Shown: positions 41,436 to 49,333 of the stretch, piece after piece
Layout of the letters: each line of letters starts with the position of its first letter
Position numbering within the stretch: the stretch's first letter is position 1
Assembly: GCF_009377175.1 (NCBI RefSeq)
Contig: NZ_VJZD01000030.1
Coordinates: 1 to 55,807, forward strand
From: Streptomyces adustus
Lineage (GTDB): Bacteria > Actinomycetota > Actinomycetes > Streptomycetales > Streptomycetaceae
Length of the DNA: 55,807 nt
Reading direction: 5' to 3'
Made by a program: the position numbers and the translations under genes
The notes under the pieces: model-generated
Told to the model about the DNA's origin: nothing
The model's database searches: none
What the model saw: the letters and a program-made list of their open reading frames with translations, nothing else

Positions 41436-41561
41436 GTGATCCTGGCTGCGGCCATTGTCCTGGCCATGCTGAAAATGGCTACGATCGTGGCCCTCGTCAT
41501 GGCCCTCGTCGTGGCGCTCGCGTGGCGCGAGGCCATGTGTCCGCCGGTTCGGATGGTGTGA
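41436..41561 (+). CDS. Small hydrophobic membrane peptide
   Basis: 41 codons from GTG with AAGGGA about 10 nt upstream; ATG 41466 would give 31 residues. The sequence is almost wholly hydrophobic for 28 residues (ILAAAIVLAMLKMATIVALV then MALVVALAW) and ends with a short Cys/Arg-containing tail. Only 3 nt separate its stop from the start of the RsbW-like ATPase gene, so they are likely co-translated. It has no recognised family. Confidence 0.45.
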   Translation: MILAAAIVLAMLKMATIVALVMALVVALAWREAMCPPVRMV

Positions 41562-41564
41562 GCG

Positions 41565-42056
41565 GTGCAGGTGCTACAAGTGCAGCTGGAGATCCGGCCC
41601 GACCCCGCCGAGGTCGGGCGCGCCCGCAGGTGGGCCCGCTCGCGGCTCGCCGGGTCCGGGATAGAGGCCGACGAACCGCTCGCCGAGACCCTCGTGCTCC
41701 TCGTCTCCGAGCTGGTCACCAACGCCGTCGTGCACACCGGCCGGCCGGCCGTGCTGCGCCTGTCGCTGGCCGCCGTGGCGGCCGAGGTCGCCACCGTCCG
41801 GCTGGAGGTGGCCGACGCCAGCGACCGGGCCCCGGTGCCCCGCTGCGCCGACGGCGACGCGACCGGCGGCCGCGGTCTGGCCCTCGTGGACGGCCTCGCC
41901 GACCGCTGGGGCTGGAGCCCCGAGGGCGCGGGCAAGCGCATCTGGTGCGAGGTGGACCGGCCCGAGGAGGCCGAGGACCCGAAGGCGGCCTGCCGCCGCG
42001 TGGCGGCGTGCGAGGGCTACGAGGGACTCGTGTACGGGGCCTACGAAGCCGTGTGA
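41565..42056 (+). CDS. RsbW-like ATP-binding protein (HATPase_c_2 anti-sigma kinase family)
   Basis: 163 residues from GTG. The GHKL ATPase motifs are visible: N-box ETLVLLVSELVTNAVVHTG, G1-like LEVADASDRAP and G2 GGRGLALVDGLADRWGW. Proteins of this class in Streptomyces are stand-alone kinases that phosphorylate STAS antagonists or bind sigma factors. The substrate may be the STAS protein encoded at 36286, but many paralogs exist. It is preceded by the coupled small membrane peptide and a BldD-like site. Confidence 0.85.
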   Translation: MQVLQVQLEIRPDPAEVGRARRWARSRLAGSGIEADEPLAETLVLLVSELVTNAVVHTGRPAVLRLSLAAVAAEVATVRLEVADASDRAPVPRCADGDATGGRGLALVDGLADRWGWSPEGAGKRIWCEVDRPEEAEDPKAACRRVAACEGYEGLVYGAYEAV

Positions 42057-42258
42057 CCCGCGCCCGTCGCCGTGACCGTGACCGTGCCCGGTGCGGGCGC
42101 GCAGGGCGGGCGCACGGCGGACGGAAACCCGTTGCCGCTGGTGCCCGGGTGTGTGAGGCGTCGTCGTCCGGTGAGGGCCGGGACGGTGTGCGCCCGGATG
42201 TGCTTCCGTGCGCGCCCAGGGCAAAGCGGGTCGTAAGCGATAAATCCCCGATCGGGTG

Positions 42259-42287
42259 TTGACGCGGCGTGTCCGTTTGATCACGCT
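42259..42287 (+). promoter_or_regulatory. Candidate promoter in non-coding region
   Basis: TTGACG (42259-42264), a 17-nt spacer and CACGCT (42282-42287). It would start a transcript near 42295 that meets a strong hairpin within about 50 nt. Confidence 0.45.
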
Positions 42288-42314
42288 TGTGGCAGCGATT
42301 CGCCGGGGGGACGG

Positions 42315-42341
42315 CGAGGGCCCCGGTGACGGGGGCCCTCG
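42315..42341. terminator. Strong hairpin
   Basis: CGAGGGCCCC and GGGGCCCTCG form a 10-bp stem with a 7-nt loop. It may end the RsbW-like gene transcript or a very short RNA from the promoter at 42259. Confidence 0.5.
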
Positions 42342-42512
42342 GCGCGGGCGGGTCGTGAGTTCGGCGCCGTTCTTCTCAGGGCAGAGGGACCGGGGCGGGT
42401 GCGCCGAGGTCGGATGGCGGCGCGCGGTGCCGTGCTCGGGGCGGGCAGCGGCGCGCCGCCAGCCGAACCCGTCCGGCGGGCCCCGCCCGTGGACGGCCGG
42501 ACCCGCGTATCG

Positions 42513-42764
42513 CCTGTGGGCCCGCGCCTGTGGGCCCGCGCCTGTGGGCCCGCGTCTGTGGGCCCGCGTCTGTGGGCCCGCGTCTGTGGGCCCGCGTCTG
42601 TGGGCCCGCGTCTGTGGGCCCGCGTCTGTGGGCCCGCGTCTGTGGGCCCGCGCCTGTCGGCCCGCGTCTGTGGGCCCGCGTCTGTGGGCCCGCGCCTGTC
42701 GGCCCGTGCCCGGCGGCCCGCGCCTGTGGGGCCGTGCCTGTCGGCCCGTGCCCGGCGGTCCGCG
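42513..42764. repeat. 18-copy tandem repeat of a 14-bp unit
   Basis: Eighteen consecutive 14-bp units with consensus TCTGTGGGCCCGCG. Units 4-10, 12 and 13 are identical, units 1-3 differ by one base, and units 11 and 14-18 are more diverged. Each unit contains the palindrome GGGCCC. The unit is not a multiple of three, so it is not a protein repeat. The array ends 5 bp before the stop codon of the minus-strand cyclase gene. Confidence 0.9.
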
Positions 42765-42769
42765 CTCGG

Positions 42770-43696
42770 TCAGAGGATCGCGACCGGGGCCACCGGCGTC
42801 CCCGTCGCGCCGGCGAACGGCTCGGGCATCGCCGAGAGCAGGAACGCGTAGCGCCCTTCTTCTCCACAGGCTGTGGACAACTTTTCGAGATCCCAGTTCT
42901 GGCCCTGGAGCATGCCCATCTCCACCAGGTCGAGCGCGTGCACGGGCAGCCAGAGGTCGTCGATCTCGGGCGGGAACACCTCGAAGGTGAGGGTGTCGTT
43001 CGCGACCGCGGCGACGTCGCGCGCATGGAACCACTCCGGCGTGCGCACCGAGAGGCCCGGCGACGGATGGGCGTACCCGTGCCGGTCGCCCGCGAGGCAG
43101 AGCCGGACCTGCCCGGTCCGCACCAGCACGATGTCCCCGGCGCGCACCCGGGTGCCCGCCAGTTCCTCGGCCGCCTCCAGGTCCTCCGGGGTGACGGCGT
43201 GTCCGCCGGCCAGCCGGTCGACGCCCCGTGCGCGTGCCACGTCGAGCAGCACCCCGCGCGAGACGATGTGCTCCGCCTTGTCGATGCCGGCGAACCCGGC
43301 GCCGCCGTGCGCGGTGACCGTGCCGGCCGGGCGGCCGTTGTAGAGTCGGCCCGAGTGCGAGACGTGCGGCAGCGCGTCCCAGTGGGTGGCGGCCTGGAGC
43401 CCCATCGTCACGGCGTCGTCGCTGCACGCCACCGTCCCCGGCCCGAAGATCTCCTGGTTGATCTGCACCATGACGTGCAGCGGGTCGATCCGCCCCGGGA
43501 TCATCCCGGTCTGCACGCCGTCCTGCCGCAGCGGCAGGGCGAGGGGGACACGCCGCCCGGTGCGCACGCACCCGGCCGCCTCCCGGACGACCTCGTCGGT
43601 GATCAGGTTGAGGGTGCCGCGCTCGTCGTCGGCCCCCCAGCGGCCCCAGTTGTTGACGCGCTTGGCGATCTCGTGGAACTCGTCCGGCAGTGACAT
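42770..43696 (-). CDS. Cyclase-family metal-dependent hydrolase
   Basis: 308 residues from ATG with GGGGAGC upstream. PF04199 features are present: the metal motif THWDALPHV (from the family H-x-G-T-H-x-D theme), GVLLDVARARGVD, GDIVLVRTGQ and DTLTFEVFPP. The family includes kynurenine formamidases and hydrolases acting on cyclic or amide bonds, dependent on Zn or Mn. In this island it may open a ring or cleave a diketone-like CoA intermediate; the substrate is inferred only from context. It is divergent from the SDR gene across operator site 3. Confidence 0.85.
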   Translation of the reverse strand: MSLPDEFHEIAKRVNNWGRWGADDERGTLNLITDEVVREAAGCVRTGRRVPLALPLRQDGVQTGMIPGRIDPLHVMVQINQEIFGPGTVACSDDAVTMGLQAATHWDALPHVSHSGRLYNGRPAGTVTAHGGAGFAGIDKAEHIVSRGVLLDVARARGVDRLAGGHAVTPEDLEAAEELAGTRVRAGDIVLVRTGQVRLCLAGDRHGYAHPSPGLSVRTPEWFHARDVAAVANDTLTFEVFPPEIDDLWLPVHALDLVEMGMLQGQNWDLEKLSTACGEEGRYAFLLSAMPEPFAGATGTPVAPVAIL

Positions 43697-43741
43697 GGGT
43701 GCTCCCCGGGGCTTGTCTCCAGGCATCCGACCGGTCATAAA

Positions 43742-43760
43742 ATCTAACGGTCCGTCAGAT
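43742..43760. promoter_or_regulatory. Regulon operator site 3
   Basis: ATCTAACGGTCCGTCAGAT, a 19-bp palindrome with a single mismatch pair. It lies between the divergent cyclase and SDR starts and could control both. Confidence 0.7.
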
Positions 43761-43780
43761 AACGCGGGAAGGGGCCGGGC

Positions 43781-44692
43781 GTGGGGAACTTCGTGGCAGG
43801 CAAGGTCGTCGCGGTGACGGGCGCCGGACGCGGGATCGGCCGCGCGGTGGCGCTGGCGGCGGCGGCCGAGGGCGCCAAGGTCGTCGTCAACGACTTCGGT
43901 GTCGCCGTGGACGGCGCCGCACCGAGCAGCGAGGTCGCCGAGACCGTCGTCAAGGAGATCGAGGCCGCGGGCGGGACGGCGGTCGCGGTGGCCGACGACA
44001 TCTCCACCATGGCGGGCGGACAGCGCGTGGTCGACACGGCCGTGTCGGCGTACGGCCGGCTGGACGGTGTCGTCTGCGTGGCCGGGATCCTGCGCGAGCG
44101 GATGCTGTTCAACATGTCCGAGCAGGAGTGGGACCCGGTCGTCGCCACCCATCTCAAGGGCACCTTCACCGTGTTCCGGGCGGCCTCCGCGGTGATGCGC
44201 GCGCAGCGTTCCGGCACCCTGATCGGTTTCACCAGCGGCAATCACCAGGGCTCGGTCTCGCAGGCCAACTACAGCGCCGCCAAGGGCGGGATCATCTCGC
44301 TCGTGCGCAGCGCCGCGCTGGGTCTGCACAAGTACGGGGTGAGCGCCAACGCGGTGGCCCCGGTGGCCCGTACCCGGATGTCGGCGAACGTGCCCATGGA
44401 GCTCACCGAGATCGGCGAACCGGAGGACGTGGCCGCGCTCGTGGTCTATCTGCTGTCCGACCGGGCCAGGGAACAGCGCATCACCGGCCAGGTGTACACG
44501 ATCGCCGGACCCAAGATCGCGGTGTGGGCGCAGCCCAGGGAGCTGCGGGCCGCCTACGCCGACGGCGCCTGGACCCCGCAGCGGATCGCCGACTTCCTGC
44601 CGGGGACGGTGGGGACCGATCCGATGCCGCTGCTGGAGCGGGTCGAGGCGATGGAGCGGGCGGCGCGGGACGGAGCCCGGCCGAACGCCTGA
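43781..44692 (+). CDS. Short-chain dehydrogenase/reductase
   Basis: 303 residues from GTG. NAD(P)-binding TGAGRGIGRA, the NNAG-equivalent CVAGIL, and catalytic YSAAK with an upstream Ser (TSGN region) are present. The C-terminal extension (about 245-303; ELRAAYADGAWTPQRIADFLP) is longer than in simple SDRs and resembles the MaoC-less multifunctional-type SDRs of actinobacterial beta-oxidation. It likely oxidises a 3-hydroxyacyl-CoA or ring alcohol. It is the first gene of a plus-strand unit with the following dehydrogenase and alcohol dehydrogenase. Confidence 0.88.
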   Translation: MGNFVAGKVVAVTGAGRGIGRAVALAAAAEGAKVVVNDFGVAVDGAAPSSEVAETVVKEIEAAGGTAVAVADDISTMAGGQRVVDTAVSAYGRLDGVVCVAGILRERMLFNMSEQEWDPVVATHLKGTFTVFRAASAVMRAQRSGTLIGFTSGNHQGSVSQANYSAAKGGIISLVRSAALGLHKYGVSANAVAPVARTRMSANVPMELTEIGEPEDVAALVVYLLSDRAREQRITGQVYTIAGPKIAVWAQPRELRAAYADGAWTPQRIADFLPGTVGTDPMPLLERVEAMERAARDGARPNA

Positions 44693-44729
44693 CCGAGAAC
44701 GGTCCCGCGTCCCTTCCGAGGAGGTCACC

Positions 44730-45884
44730 GTGGAGTTCGGGTTCACGCCGCAGGACGAGGAGTTCCGCGCCGAGGCACGGGCATGGCTCGCCGCGCACGC
44801 GGGCGACGCCCGTGACCGCCGTAGCTGGGAACGCGCCCTCGGCAAGGCGGGCTGGATCGGCCTGGGCTGGCCCGAGGACGGCTACGGCAACCGCACCGCC
44901 ACCCTCACCCAGCAGGTCGCCTGGGCCGAGGAGTACGCCCGCTCGGCCGCGCCCCCGCGTTCCGGGCACATCGGCGAGAACCTCCTCGCCCCCACCCTGC
45001 TCGCCCACGGCACCGACGACCAGAAGGCCCGCTTCCTGCCCCCGATCGCCGCGGGCGACGAACTGTGGTGCCAGGGCTACAGCGAACCCGGCGCGGGCTC
45101 CGACCTGGCGGGCGTGCGCACCGCGGCCGCCCGTGAGCCGGCCGGCACCCACTACCGGATCACCGGACAGAAGATCTGGACCTCCCTCGCGCACGAGGCG
45201 GACTGGTGCTTCGTGCTGGCCCGTACCGAGCCCGGCTCGCACCGCCACCACGGACTGAGCCTCCTGCTCGTGCCGATGGACCAGCCGGGCCGTATCGAGG
45301 TCCGCCCGATCCGGCAGCTGACCGGCACGAGCGAGTTCAACGAGGTGTTCTTCGACGGGGCACGCGCGCGCGTGGAGCACGTCGTCGGCGGCGAGGGCGG
45401 CGGCTGGCGGGTCGCGATGAGTCTGCTCGGCTTCGAGCGGGGCGTCTCCACCCTCGCCCAGCAGATCGGGTTCGCCGCGGAGCTGGAGCGGGTGGTGCGC
45501 ACGGCCGTGGAGACCGGCACGGCGGACGATCCCGTCGTACGGGACCTGCTGGTGCGCCAGTGGGCCGAGCTGCGCGCGATGCGCTGGAACGCGCTGCGCA
45601 CCCTCGGCAGCACCGGCGACGCGGGGGCGCCCAGCGTGGCGAAGCTGCTGTGGGCGGGCTGGCACCAGCGGCTCGGGGAGCTGGCCATGCTGGCGCGCGG
45701 CGCGGCGGCGACCGTCGGGCCGGTGGACTGGTCGCCCGCGGCGCCGTACGAACTCGACGCGCTCCAGCACCTGTTCCTGTTCTCCCGGGCCGACACCATC
45801 TACGGCGGCTCGGACCAGATCCAGCGCACGATCATCGCCGAGCGCGTGCTCGGCCTGCCCAGGGAGCCCAAGGGAGCCGCGTGA
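44730..45884 (+). CDS. Acyl-CoA dehydrogenase
   Basis: 384 residues from GTG with an excellent GAGGAGG site. It has full FadE architecture: QGYSEPGAGSDLAGVRT FAD loop, KIWTSLAHEADWCFVLART, and C-terminal GGSDQIQRTIIAERVLGLPREPK. It is similar in size and motifs to the large dehydrogenase at 38993 but lacks a small partner gene. A GACCG/CGGTC hairpin lies in the 37-bp gap before it. Its stop overlaps the next ATG by one base. Confidence 0.9.
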   Translation: MEFGFTPQDEEFRAEARAWLAAHAGDARDRRSWERALGKAGWIGLGWPEDGYGNRTATLTQQVAWAEEYARSAAPPRSGHIGENLLAPTLLAHGTDDQKARFLPPIAAGDELWCQGYSEPGAGSDLAGVRTAAAREPAGTHYRITGQKIWTSLAHEADWCFVLARTEPGSHRHHGLSLLLVPMDQPGRIEVRPIRQLTGTSEFNEVFFDGARARVEHVVGGEGGGWRVAMSLLGFERGVSTLAQQIGFAAELERVVRTAVETGTADDPVVRDLLVRQWAELRAMRWNALRTLGSTGDAGAPSVAKLLWAGWHQRLGELAMLARGAAATVGPVDWSPAAPYELDALQHLFLFSRADTIYGGSDQIQRTIIAERVLGLPREPKGAA

Positions 45885-46933
45885 TGCGAGGCGTGATCTA
45901 CGACGGGAAGCAGGTCCGGGTCGCGGACGACCTGGAGGTACGGGATCCCGGACCCGGGGAGGTGCTGGTCGCGGTCTCCGCCGCGGGCCTGTGCCACAGC
46001 GACCTGTCCGTGCTGGACGGGACCATCCCCTTCCCCGTGCCCGTGGTGCTGGGGCACGAGGGCGCGGGCGTGGTCGAGGCGGTGGGCGCGGGGGTCGGTC
46101 ATGTGGTGCCCGGGGACCACGTGGCCCTGTCGACGCTCGCGAACTGCGGGACGTGCGCGGACTGCGACCGGGGCCGGCCGACGATGTGCCGGCAGGCCAT
46201 CGGCCGGCCCGGGCGGCCGTTCTCCCGGGACGGCCGCCCGGTGTACCAGTTCGCCGCCAACTCGGCCTTCGCCGAGCGGACGGTGGTGAAGGCGGTGCAG
46301 GCCGTGCGCATCCCGAAGGACATCCCGCTGCCGTCCGCCGCACTGATCGGGTGCGGGGTGCTGACCGGGCTGGGCGCCGTGCTCAACCGCGCGCGCGTGG
46401 ACCGCGGGGACAGCGTGCTCGTGATCGGCACCGGCGGGATCGGCCTCAACGTGCTCCAGGGCGCGCGGATCGCGGGCGCGCTGCGGATCGTGGCGGTGGA
46501 CGCCAACCCGGAGAAGGAGGCGATGGCCCGGCGGTTCGGGGCGACGGACTTCCTCACCTCCACCGAGGGCGTGCGGGACGTCCTGCCGACCGGCGCGGAC
46601 CACGCCTTCGAGTGCGTCGGCCGGGTGGAGCTGATCCGCGCGGCGATCGACCTGCTGGACCGGCACGGCCAGGCGATCCTGCTCGGGGTGCCCCCGGCGA
46701 CGGCCGAGGCGTCCTTCAAGGTCTCCTCCCTCTTCCTGGACAAGGCGATCCTCGGCTGCCGTTACGGCTCCTCCCGCCCGCAGCACGACATCGCGCTGTA
46801 CGCCGAGCTGTACCGGCAGGGCCGGCTGCTGCTCGACGAACTGGTCACGGCCACCTATCCGGTCGAGGACTTCGAGAAGGCACGCTCCGACGCGGAGGCG
46901 GGCCGGGTGGCCCGCGGGGTGCTCACGTTCTGA
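45884..46933 (+). CDS. Zinc-dependent alcohol dehydrogenase (MDR family)
   Basis: 349 residues. Catalytic-zinc motifs CHSDLSV and GHEGAGVV, the structural zinc cluster CGTCADCDRGRPTMC and the Rossmann motif GTGGIGLNVLQ are all intact. NAD(H) preference is suggested by the acidic residue after the second beta strand (VAVDANPEKE). The protein is closest in layout to class III/AdhD-type enzymes of actinomycetes. In the operon it would oxidise or reduce an alcohol or aldehyde generated from the pathway. Confidence 0.9.
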   Translation: MRGVIYDGKQVRVADDLEVRDPGPGEVLVAVSAAGLCHSDLSVLDGTIPFPVPVVLGHEGAGVVEAVGAGVGHVVPGDHVALSTLANCGTCADCDRGRPTMCRQAIGRPGRPFSRDGRPVYQFAANSAFAERTVVKAVQAVRIPKDIPLPSAALIGCGVLTGLGAVLNRARVDRGDSVLVIGTGGIGLNVLQGARIAGALRIVAVDANPEKEAMARRFGATDFLTSTEGVRDVLPTGADHAFECVGRVELIRAAIDLLDRHGQAILLGVPPATAEASFKVSSLFLDKAILGCRYGSSRPQHDIALYAELYRQGRLLLDELVTATYPVEDFEKARSDAEAGRVARGVLTF

Positions 46934-47006
46934 CGGCGACCGGCAGTCGTCCACAGCCGTGGAAAAACCCCGGGGCGTCGTCGGCCCCGGCCCGTACCGT
47001 CTGCGC

Positions 47007-48362
47007 ATGACCTATCGCGACATCGCCTCCAGGCGGGTACTGGCCTGGGCCTGTACCGCCGTCGGCGCCCGGATGCCGGTGGCCATGGCCCCGCTGGCCC
47101 TGGTCTTCCTGGCGCGCGAGCGGCCCGGCGGCTATTCCCTGGGCGCGGTCCTCGCGGCGGCGTACGTCATCGGTGAGATCGTCGGCGCCCCGGTGCTCGG
47201 GACGCGGCTGCGGCCGGAGCGGACCCGCGCCCAGCTGTCCGCCGGGCTCGCCGTCGGAAGCGCCGGCTTCCTGGGGCTCGGGCTGTTCCCGGCCGCCCCG
47301 GCTGCCGTCCTGGCCGGGTTCGCGTGCGTCGCCGGTGCCGCCCCGGCCGCCGTCACCGGCGGTCTGCGCACCTTGCTCACCGAGCTGGTCCCGGCGCGGG
47401 CTGCGGCCCAGGCGCTGTCCGTGGAGTCGATGCTGTCGGCCGGGGTGTGGGCGGTCTCCCCGGCCGCGGTCGCCGGGCTCGCCCTCGGGGTCGCGCCGCG
47501 GGTGCCGCTGCTGCTGGCGGCGGCCCTGATGGCGTCGTCGGTGGCCGGCCTGCGGCTGTTCCCGGCCGGCTGGGGCGCGGGCGGCGAGGACGCCCCGTAC
47601 GACGGACGGGGAACAGGCGAAGGCGGCGGGCCCGGGGTGGAGCGGCGGCGGCCGCTGCTCGACGCCTGGCCGGTGTACGTCACGGGCGCGGCCAGTCTGA
47701 CCCTGCTCGGCCTGAGCGAACTCGTCCTGCCCGCCCTGCTCGAACAGCGCGGCGTCGGCGTCGGCTGGTCCGGCCCGCTGCTGGCCGGGATGTCGGTGGG
47801 CGCCGGGCTGGGCGCGTTCGCCTACGGCCTGCGGAACTGGCCGGGACGGCTGCGTACCCGCAGTGTGGTGCTGATGGCGGGCACCTCGGTGTGCATCACG
47901 TTCGCCGCGCTGCTCCCGCATCCGGCGGGCATCGCGATCGCGCTGACCGTGGGCGGCGCCCTCCAGTCCGGGGCGATGCTCACCCGCAACCTCTCCCTGC
48001 GCGAGGCCCTTCCGCCGGGCGCCCTGGCCGCGGGCTACTCGGTCATGTACGCGGCCGCGGGCGCGGGGTACGCGGCCACCGGCTCCCTGGCCGGCGCCCT
48101 GCTCCGGTTCGTGGCGCCGTCGACGGCGATCCTGGCCGGGGTGGCGCTGACCCTCGTGCTGACGGCGCTCGGCTGGTGGGGCGAGGCCCGGCGGGACGGC
48201 CGCTCAGTGCGCGACGCGCAGGTCGGCCTCGCTGCCCGCACCGGCGCCGACGGGGCTCCCGTCGCCGACGGCGTCGTCGCCGGGCCGCACGTCGTCGCCG
48301 CTGCCGCCGACCCGGAACGTCCGCCGGTACGCGGTGGGGGTGACCCCGAGCGCCGTCTGTAG
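47007..48362 (+). CDS. MFS transporter
   Basis: 451 residues from ATG 47007; an earlier ATG at 46959 lacks support. About twelve hydrophobic segments with a central cytoplasmic loop (GAGGEDAPYDGRGTGEGGG) are visible. The last 50 residues after the final helix (VRDAQVGLAARTGADG onward) are hydrophilic and lie over the 3' end of the convergent AraC-family gene, a 159-bp overlap. The substrate is unknown; the position suggests export or uptake of a pathway compound. Confidence 0.8.
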   Translation: MTYRDIASRRVLAWACTAVGARMPVAMAPLALVFLARERPGGYSLGAVLAAAYVIGEIVGAPVLGTRLRPERTRAQLSAGLAVGSAGFLGLGLFPAAPAAVLAGFACVAGAAPAAVTGGLRTLLTELVPARAAAQALSVESMLSAGVWAVSPAAVAGLALGVAPRVPLLLAAALMASSVAGLRLFPAGWGAGGEDAPYDGRGTGEGGGPGVERRRPLLDAWPVYVTGAASLTLLGLSELVLPALLEQRGVGVGWSGPLLAGMSVGAGLGAFAYGLRNWPGRLRTRSVVLMAGTSVCITFAALLPHPAGIAIALTVGGALQSGAMLTRNLSLREALPPGALAAGYSVMYAAAGAGYAATGSLAGALLRFVAPSTAILAGVALTLVLTALGWWGEARRDGRSVRDAQVGLAARTGADGAPVADGVVAGPHVVAAAADPERPPVRGGGDPERRL

Positions 48363-49289
48363 GTGCTGGCGCATCGACTGGGCGGTGCCGAAGCCCGCGT
48401 CCCGGGCCACCTGGTCGACCGACAGATCGGTGGACTCCAGGAGGTGCCGGGCCCGTTCCACCCGCTGCTGGGCCAGCCACTGCCCCGGGCTGACGCCGAC
48501 CTCCTCGCGGAAGCGGCGGGTGAAGGTGCGTACCGACATGGACTCCTGGGCGGCCAGGTCGCGCAGCTGGAGCGGCTCGTGCAGGCGGCCGAGGGCCCAG
48601 GCGCGGGCGGCGGTCGTCCCCGACACCTGCGGGTCGGGCACGGGCCGGTGGATGTACTGGGCCTGCCCGCCGTCCCGGTGCGGCGGTACGACGGTCCGGC
48701 GGGCCACCTCGTTGGCGACCGCGGTGCCGTGGTCGCGGCGGACCATGTGCAGGCACAGATCGATGCCGGCCGCGACCCCCGCCGAGGTCAGCACGTCGCC
48801 GTCGTCGACGAACAGGACGTCCGCGTCGACCTTGATCCTGGGGAAGAGGCGCGCGAAGTGCGCGGCGTCGGCCCAGTGCGTGGTCGCCGGACGGCCGTCG
48901 AGCCGGCCGGCGGCGGCGAGGACGTAGCCGCCGGTGCAGATGGAGGCGAGCCGGGTGCCGGGCCGGATGTACGCGAGCGCGGCGGCCAGTTCGTCGGTCA
49001 GCACGCCCTGCTCGTAGACCGGTCCCAGTTCGTACGACGCCGGGACGACGACCGTGTCGGCGGTGGCCAGGACCTCCGGTCCGTGGGCGATCTGGACGGC
49101 GAAGTCGGCGTCGGTCTCGACCGGGCCCGGCGGCCGGACGGAGCAGGTGACGACCTCGTACAGGTGCCGTCCCGCGGCGTCCTTGGGCCGTCCGAAGATG
49201 CGGTGCGGGATGCCCAGCTCGAAGGGGAGCAGCCCGTCGAGGGCGAGCACGACGACACGGTGGGGGCGGAACGCACGCTCACGGGTCAT
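48204..49289 (-). CDS. GlxA-type AraC-family transcriptional regulator (DJ-1/PfpI + HTH)
   Basis: 361 residues. The N-terminal DJ-1/PfpI domain (about 10-185) includes ASICTGGYVLAAAG, with the conserved cysteine of the elbow, and DVLTSAGVAAGIDLCLHMV. The AraC HTH pair spans about 225-325 (LQLRDLAAQESMSVRTFTRRFREEVGVSPGQW and LSVDQVARDAGFGTAQSMRQH). A TAGGAT -10 element lies upstream near 49306. It may regulate the divergent MFS gene. Its C-terminal tail is encoded within the overlap with the MFS gene at 47007. Confidence 0.88.
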   Translation of the reverse strand: MTRERAFRPHRVVVLALDGLLPFELGIPHRIFGRPKDAAGRHLYEVVTCSVRPPGPVETDADFAVQIAHGPEVLATADTVVVPASYELGPVYEQGVLTDELAAALAYIRPGTRLASICTGGYVLAAAGRLDGRPATTHWADAAHFARLFPRIKVDADVLFVDDGDVLTSAGVAAGIDLCLHMVRRDHGTAVANEVARRTVVPPHRDGGQAQYIHRPVPDPQVSGTTAARAWALGRLHEPLQLRDLAAQESMSVRTFTRRFREEVGVSPGQWLAQQRVERARHLLESTDLSVDQVARDAGFGTAQSMRQHLQTALGVTPTAYRRTFRVGGSGDDVRPGDDAVGDGSPVGAGAGSEADLRVAH

Positions 49290-49333
49290 GGCCCGATCCT
49301 AGCGAATGCTGTCCTTCCGGCCACTCGTTTGTC

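Larger units (their letters stand above)
42057..42769. other. Long non-coding region with promoter, hairpin and tandem repeat
   Basis: A 713-bp stretch. GTGACC direct copies lie near 42068-42085, a promoter at 42259-42287, a hairpin at 42315-42341, and an 18-copy 14-bp repeat at 42513-42764. ORFs through the repeat exist in several frames because the array lacks stops, but none has supporting signals. Confidence 0.6.

Noticed and set aside
42863..42880. Palindrome TCCACAGGCTGTGGA and DnaA-box-like TGTGGACAA
   Set aside because: A single box inside the cyclase coding sequence, with no cluster of boxes or AT-rich unwinding region, so not an origin.
42256..42990. ORFs running through the 14-bp repeat array on both strands
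   Set aside because: The array has no stop codons in several frames, so long ORFs arise by composition. The 14-bp unit would give a 14-residue repeat with no known domain.
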